A stretch of DNA of 64,000 nucleotides from Massilia sp. UMI-21 (lineage in GTDB: Bacteria > Pseudomonadota > Gammaproteobacteria > Burkholderiales > Burkholderiaceae_D), in NCBI GenBank assembly GCA_015277795.1, contig CP063848.1:3162001-3226000 (forward strand). Direction: 5' to 3'. Each line of letters starts with the position of its first letter. Position 1 is the stretch's first letter. Shown piece after piece: positions 59,849-64,000 of the stretch. The notes below the pieces were generated by a model, which did no database searches, had not been told where the DNA came from, and saw only the letters and a list, made by a program, of their open reading frames with translations. The position numbers and the translations under genes were made by a program.

Positions 59849-60904
59849 TCAAGCAGCCACTTCGCTGCTTTCCGATAATGCATTACGCTTATGGGCGACC
59901 GAAGCCCATACCGAGGCCAGAATGAATGCCACGCCGATCAGCCCGGTAAATATTTCTGAAATATGGTATTTCATGCTGGTCAGCATAATAAGGGCAAGCA
60001 CCCCGATTGCATAATGGGCGCCGTGCTCCAGATAGACGAATTCTTCCAGTGTTCCCTGCCGTACCAGATAAACGGTCATGGAACGGACGAACATCGCGCC
60101 GATTGCCAGGCCGAGCATGATAATAACGACATCATTGGTAATGGCGAAAGCGCCGATGACGCCGTCGAACGAAAACGACGCGTCCAGTACCTCGAGGTAA
60201 ATGAAGCCGCCGATGCCGCCCTGCTTCACGATCCTGCCGACGTCCACGTCGGTTTCTTCTTCCTTTTCCAGGAGACTGCCGAGCGCGTCCACACCGACGT
60301 AGGTCAGCACGCCCCATACGCCGGCGGTCAGCACCGCCATGCGCTGGGAGACGTCGACCAGGGTCGTACCGGCCAGCACCGCGGCCAGCGCCAGCAGGAC
60401 CGGCATGGAACTGATCCGTCCGAACGTGGCCAGCTTGCGTTCGACATTGCCCAGCCAGTGCACTTCCTTTTCGTCGTCGAGCAGGAAGTTCAGGAACACG
60501 AGCAGGAGGAAAACACCGCCGAAGGCGGCTACTTCCGCATGGTGGCTGGTCAGGTGGGCCGCATACTGGTCGGGCTGGTGCAGGGCCATCGTCCACACTT
60601 CGCCGATGCCCAGGTCGGCCGCGGCGGCGACGATCACGAGGGGAAACAGCAGGCGCATGCCGAACACGGCGATGATGATGCCGACTCCCAGGAACAGGCG
60701 CTGCCAGAATTCGTTCCAGCCCTTCAGCACCGAAGCGTTCACCACGGCGTTATCGAAGGACAGCGACACCTCCATCAGTCCGAGGATCAGCGTCAGCCCC
60801 AGGGCTGCGAGCGCGGCGCTGGTCCCTCCGTGGCGATAACCCCACGCTCCCGCCATGAGCAAGCAAAGCGCAGCAACAAGAAAAGATATTCTGAAATGTT
60901 TCAT
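59849..60904 (-). CDS. DUF475/TerC-like integral membrane protein
   Basis: 351 residues from ATG 60904; a GTG at 60940 is possible but neither has a clear ribosome site. About nine spans. TerC/DUF475 signatures: GLMEVSLSFDNAVVNASVLKGW and VLDASFSFDGVIGAFAITNDVVIIMLGLAIGAM, each with the Asp in S(F/A)D that is thought to handle metal ions (Mn2+ in Alx/TerC relatives). Fits the TerC role as the membrane anchor of the Ter complex. First gene of the leftward arm. Confidence 0.88.
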   Translation of the reverse strand: MKHFRISFLVAALCLLMAGAWGYRHGGTSAALAALGLTLILGLMEVSLSFDNAVVNASVLKGWNEFWQRLFLGVGIIIAVFGMRLLFPLVIVAAAADLGIGEVWTMALHQPDQYAAHLTSHHAEVAAFGGVFLLLVFLNFLLDDEKEVHWLGNVERKLATFGRISSMPVLLALAAVLAGTTLVDVSQRMAVLTAGVWGVLTYVGVDALGSLLEKEEETDVDVGRIVKQGGIGGFIYLEVLDASFSFDGVIGAFAITNDVVIIMLGLAIGAMFVRSMTVYLVRQGTLEEFVYLEHGAHYAIGVLALIMLTSMKYHISEIFTGLIGVAFILASVWASVAHKRNALSESSEVAA

Positions 60905-61169
60905 GCGAATAGGATATTTAATGGAAATGTGGATATTCACGAATTATTGGAATATCTGGAAAGAGAAACGCGCATATTCACACCAGCGCCATCCTGCATT
61001 GCACTGTCGCGAATTCGCACGAATGAAAAAACCGCCCTATTTCCAAAGTCCAATCGAGTTGGTAATATACATTAACCGTTTCAGATAGAAAAGATCAGTT
61101 GTCGGGCAATTGATATTTCAATTCGACGGTTGCGGATTCACCACTCGGCTAATTTGAAATAGAGAGAAA
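60905..61169. promoter_or_regulatory. AT-rich divergent control region of the Ter cluster, with palindrome
   Basis: 265 bp, markedly poorer in G+C than the rest of the window. Contains a perfect inverted repeat AATTGA-TATT-TCAATT at 61108-61123, about 55 bp before the rightward ATG, and TAATAT at 61063-61068 with TTTCCA 17 bp upstream as a possible promoter. No supported ORF. Candidate operator region controlling both arms. Confidence 0.55.
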
Positions 61170-61808
61170 ATGAGAAAACTACCCGTCTATCTGCTGCTCG
61201 ACACCTCCGGCTCGATGCAGGGCGAACCGATCGAAGCCGTCCGCAACGGCATGCAGACCCTGCTGTCCGCGTTGCGCCAGGATCCCCATGCGATCGAATC
61301 GGCCTGGCTGTCGGTGATCACGTTCTCCGATGTCGCCAGGCAGGTCACGCCCTTGACCGAACTCGGCCAGTTCAACATGCCGGCCATCATGGCCTCGGGC
61401 ACCACGTCGATGGGCGCCGCCCTCAAGTTGCTGGCCGAGCGCGTCGGCATCGAGGTCGCCAGGACCACGGCCGACCAGAAAGGCGACTGGAAGCCGATCG
61501 TGTTCCTGATGACCGACGGCGACCCGACCGACGACCTGGCCGCCGGCATCGATGCGGTCAAGCAGGCAAAGCTCGGCACCGTCATCGCCTGCGCGGCCGG
61601 CCCGAATGCCAACGTCACCGAACTGCAACGCATTACCGAGTCCGTGGTCCGGCTCGACACGGCGGACAGCAACACCATCCGCGCATTCTTCAAGTGGGTC
61701 AGCGCCTCGATCGCCACCACCAGCCAGAAGGTCGATCTCAACAAGAAGGAAGCCAGCGGCCTGGCCGACCTGCCGCCACCACCGCCGGAAGTGAACGTGG
61801 TGTTGTAG
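61170..61808 (+). CDS. TerY-type VWA protein, copy 1
   Basis: 212 residues. MIDAS motif LLLDTSGSMQGEPIEAV, then SGTTSMGAALKLL and FLMTDGDPTDDL complete the metal-binding residues. The C-terminus ends in PPPPPEVNVVL, shared with copy 2 (PPPPPEVQVVL), probably a docking tail. TerY proteins act with TerX/kinase-phosphatase partners in Ter-linked surveillance systems. First gene of the rightward arm. Confidence 0.92.
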   Translation: MRKLPVYLLLDTSGSMQGEPIEAVRNGMQTLLSALRQDPHAIESAWLSVITFSDVARQVTPLTELGQFNMPAIMASGTTSMGAALKLLAERVGIEVARTTADQKGDWKPIVFLMTDGDPTDDLAAGIDAVKQAKLGTVIACAAGPNANVTELQRITESVVRLDTADSNTIRAFFKWVSASIATTSQKVDLNKKEASGLADLPPPPPEVNVVL

Positions 61809-61853
61809 GCCCCAAGGTGCAGTTCCCAACGCGTGCGAACAAGGAGAGCAGCA

Positions 61854-62462
61854 ATGGCGGTAAGTTTACGTAAAGGGCAAGGCGTCAGCCTGCGCAAGGC
61901 GGACAACAATCTGTCCCGGATCACCATCGGGCTGGGCTGGGACGTGGCCGAGCCAAAACGCGGCCTGCTCGGCTCGCTGTTCGGCCGCAAGCCCGAGGAC
62001 TACGACCTCGATGCGATCGCGCTCCTGCTGGGGCCGGACGACAAGCTGCCGGGCCGCGAAGACGTCGTGTTCTACAACGCACAGCGCCACCCGAGCGGCG
62101 CGCTCTGGCTGACCGGGGACAATCGCACCGGCGCCGGCGACGGCGACGACGAGCAGATCATCGTGAAGCTCGACGAACTGCCGGCGAAGTACACGCGCAT
62201 CCTGTTCCTGGTGGCGATCTACGAAGGCAAGTCGAAGCGCCAGGATTTCTCGAAAGTCTCGAATGCCTTCATTCGGGCGGTGGACGCCGACAACAAGGAG
62301 ATGTGCCGCTTCGACATGAGCGGCGACGCCGGGCTGGCCGAGCATTGCTCGCTGACCTTCGCCGAAGTGGTGCGCGCCGATTCGGGCTGGAAGTTCAACG
62401 CGATCGGCACCCCGCACGCCTCGGACCGCTTCGTCGACGTCATGCGTCCCTACCTGTCATGA
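61854..62462 (+). CDS. TerD-like protein of the TerX type
   Basis: 202 residues. MAVSLRKGQGVSLRKADNNL, GLGWDVAEPKRG with an insert (LLGSLFGRKPEDYDLDAI) that distinguishes it from canonical TerD, NRTGAGDGDDEQI and FAEVVRADSGWKFNAIG. The Asp-rich Ca site is kept. AAGGAG before the ATG. Its stop overlaps the next start (ATGA), so coupled to the second VWA gene. Confidence 0.9.
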   Translation: MAVSLRKGQGVSLRKADNNLSRITIGLGWDVAEPKRGLLGSLFGRKPEDYDLDAIALLLGPDDKLPGREDVVFYNAQRHPSGALWLTGDNRTGAGDGDDEQIIVKLDELPAKYTRILFLVAIYEGKSKRQDFSKVSNAFIRAVDADNKEMCRFDMSGDAGLAEHCSLTFAEVVRADSGWKFNAIGTPHASDRFVDVMRPYLS

Positions 62463-63100
62463 GCGGCCGCCGCTTGCCGGTCTACCTGGCGCTGGACACC
62501 TCGGGCTCGATGCGCGGCGAGCCGATCCAGGCGGTCAACGTCGGCCTCCAGGCCCTGCTGGCCTCGCTGCGCCAGAATCCGTTTGCGCTGGAAAGCGCCA
62601 ACCTGTGCATCGTCACCTTCGACGCCAGGGTCAACGAAGTGCTGCCGATGACGCCCGTCGAGCACATCGTGCTGCCCGAGATCGTGTGCCCGGAGTCCGG
62701 GCCCACCTTCCTTGGCGCGGCCCTGCACGCGATCTGCGACCGGGTCGAACATGACATTCGCAAGTCGAGCGCCGACCAGAAGGGCGACTGGCGTCCCCTG
62801 CTGTTCGTGATGACCGACGGGAAGCCGTCCGACACCTATGACTACCAGCAAGCCATCCCGCGTGTCAGGCAGGCGAATTTCGCCACGGTGGTGGCCTGCG
62901 CCGCGGGGCCGAAAAGCGACCCGGCGCAGCTCAAGCCGCTGACCGACCGCGTGCTCAGCCTGGACACGCTCGACAGCAGCGGATTTGCCAGCTTCTTCCA
63001 GTGGGTCAGCTCGGCCGTCAACGCGGGCAGCACCAGCGTGGGCACGGCTGGCGGACGTGAACTGCCGCCGCCGCCGCCGGAAGTCCAGGTCGTCCTGTAA
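62459..63100 (+). CDS. TerY-type VWA protein, copy 2
   Basis: 213 residues. MIDAS LALDTSGSMRGEPIQAV, SGPTFLGAALHAI, FVMTDGKPSDTYDY, and the same PPPPPEVQVVL tail as copy 1. ATG 62459 lies inside the TerX-like stop. About as long as copy 1 and clearly its paralogue. Confidence 0.92.
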   Translation: MSGRRLPVYLALDTSGSMRGEPIQAVNVGLQALLASLRQNPFALESANLCIVTFDARVNEVLPMTPVEHIVLPEIVCPESGPTFLGAALHAICDRVEHDIRKSSADQKGDWRPLLFVMTDGKPSDTYDYQQAIPRVRQANFATVVACAAGPKSDPAQLKPLTDRVLSLDTLDSSGFASFFQWVSSAVNAGSTSVGTAGGRELPPPPPEVQVVL

Positions 63101-63131
63101 GCACGCACAAAGCACGCACAAAGCACGTACA
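63099..63131 (+). repeat. Three tandem 11-bp units between VWA genes
   Basis: AAGCACGCACA, AAGCACGCACA, AAGCACGTACA. The first unit begins with the last two bases of the stop codon of copy 2; the last ends 14 bp before the next ATG. Probably replication slippage; it sets the distance to the ribosome site. Confidence 0.8.
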
Positions 63132-63145
63132 ACCCGGAGAAATCG

Positions 63146-64000
63146 ATGCGCCGATTACCGATTTTCATGCTGCTGGACGTCTCCGAGTCGATGGCCGGCG
63201 ACAATTTGCGGCAACTGCAGCAGGGACTGGAGCGCCTGGTGGCCGGCTTGCGCACCGATCCCCATGCGCTGGAGACCGTTTTTCTCTCGACGATCGTATT
63301 CGCCGGCAAGGCCCGGACCCTGAGCCCGTTGACCGAGCTGGCGCACTTCTACCCGCCCCGGCTGCCGCTCGGTTCGGGTACCTCGCTGGGACGCGGCATG
63401 CTGCACCTGATGGATGAGCTGGACCGGTCGGTACAGCCCAACACATCGGAGCGCAAGGGCGACTGGCGCCCGGTGGTCTACCTGATGACGGACGGTAAAC
63501 CCACCGATGACATCGAGCCGGCCGTCAAGCGCTGGCGCGCGCGCCATGCCGAACGCGCCACCCTGGTTGCGATCGCCGTCGGCAAGTACGCCTCGGTCGC
63601 CGCGCTGCAGCGCTTCACCGACACGGTACTGCTGCTCGACGCCCAGACCGAGCAGGATTTCAAGCGCTTCGTCGACTGGGTCACGATGTCGGTGGTGGCG
63701 CAGAGCCGCAGTGTGTCGGAAACCCGCACGGGCGTGAACCTGGCGAAGATGGATGAGTCGATCCTGAAGAAAATCGGCGACATCGGGGGTGGCCTGGCCG
63801 TGGACGAAGACCTGGTGGTGCTGAGCGCGCGTTGCCAGAACAACCGGCTGCCCTACCTGATGCGCTATGAACGCATCAGGCCGACCGCCGACACCCGCGT
63901 GCCGGGCATCAGGCTCGACCTGTACCAGCTCGGTGGCGTGTTCGCACTGGAGAAGGATTATTTCGAGCTGTCCGACGAACGCGCCATGGTCCGTACCGTC
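63146..64000 (+). CDS. TerY-type VWA protein with C-terminal domain, copy 3 (partial)
   Basis: 285 codons to the window edge, no stop. ATG 63146 with GGAGAAA upstream. VWA domain 1-195: MIDAS FMLLDVSESMAGDNL, LGSGTSLGRGMLHLM, YLMTDGKPTDDIEP. The protein goes on where copies 1 and 2 stop: from about residue 230 (VLSARCQNNRLPYLMRYERI) it resembles the TerY C-terminal domain, which in full-length members carries Cys metal-binding sites. So this copy is the long TerY form. Confidence 0.88.
   Translation, partial: MRRLPIFMLLDVSESMAGDNLRQLQQGLERLVAGLRTDPHALETVFLSTIVFAGKARTLSPLTELAHFYPPRLPLGSGTSLGRGMLHLMDELDRSVQPNTSERKGDWRPVVYLMTDGKPTDDIEPAVKRWRARHAERATLVAIAVGKYASVAALQRFTDTVLLLDAQTEQDFKRFVDWVTMSVVAQSRSVSETRTGVNLAKMDESILKKIGDIGGGLAVDEDLVVLSARCQNNRLPYLMRYERIRPTADTRVPGIRLDLYQLGGVFALEKDYFELSDERAMVRTV

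Noticed and set aside
1..64000. tRNA/rRNA genes, CRISPR arrays, insertion sequences, prophage
   Set aside because: No cloverleaf with TTC-type T loop, no regularly spaced repeats, no transposase, integrase or phage structural gene was seen. A covariance-model scan was not possible.

Overview
The window is 64 kb of very GC-rich, densely coded bacterial DNA. It most likely comes from a betaproteobacterium of the Massilia/Oxalobacteraceae type. The grounds are a class I PHA synthase, a HAF-repeat protein with a PEP-CTERM-like tail, several GGDEF/EAL proteins, FNR/Anr-type operators and a tellurium-resistance-type (Ter) cluster. This placement is inference; there is no rRNA or other marker gene. 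I saw no tRNA, rRNA, insertion sequence, prophage or CRISPR array.

Layout. (1) 1-4395, minus strand: maeB, cut by the window edge, and an OsmC-YcaO fusion. (2) 4694-11468, minus strand: a tightly packed run of seven genes. In order these are a thermostable-hemolysin-family protein, an acyl-CoA ligase-like enzyme, a heme-oxygenase-fold (TenA/UndA-like) putative diiron enzyme, an SDR reductase, a TPR lipo/periplasmic-type protein, an OmpR-type regulator and a histidine kinase. A small membrane protein and a hairpin follow. Lipid-modifying enzymes joined to their own two-component system look like a make-and-sense pathway, and this is the best candidate here for an undescribed system. (3) 11603-16624: persulfide/sulfide detoxification, with a BigR-type repressor, two YeeE-type transporters, a TauE exporter, two ETHE1-like persulfide dioxygenases, a Blh-like phosphatase/rhodanese-like protein and a DUF1264 protein. 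(4) 16718-20655: a PBP-PAS-GGDEF-EAL sensor that overlaps a convergent PEP-CTERM-like gene by 145 bp.

(5) 20877-53475: a large low-oxygen/stress-survival island. It has seven universal stress proteins (two of them tandem), PHA synthase, acetoacetyl-CoA reductase, an Mg-type P-ATPase, a SYLF protein, an RbbA/HlyD/permease exporter, two zinc alcohol dehydrogenases, a hemerythrin-like protein, an NDP-forming acyl-CoA synthetase/GNAT fusion, a flavodoxin-fold reductase, a diguanylate cyclase, Hsp20 and a divergent Hsp20-like ORF, two COG2187-type APH-fold proteins, a DUF1540 protein, a PRPP-synthetase homologue, PEP synthase and an L,D-transpeptidase. Five strong TTGAT-N4-ATCAA operators (FNR/Anr/Dnr class), and several weaker ones, sit at promoter distance upstream of these operons. 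The island reads as one regulon that redirects carbon to PHB, acetate, ethanol and gluconeogenesis while protecting the cell when oxygen falls.

(6) 53616-56165: a DUF1971 (YeaR-like) gene behind a perfect palindrome, and a PAS-GGDEF-EAL protein. (7) 56172-64000: a divergent Ter cluster around an AT-rich 265-bp control region at 60905-61169. The leftward arm is DUF475/TerC-like, TerD, TerD, an unknown membrane protein with an FHA-like tail, and TerD-VWA (TerF-like), ending at a strong terminator. The rightward arm is TerY-type VWA, TerD-like, TerY-type VWA, and a TerY-type VWA cut by the window end.
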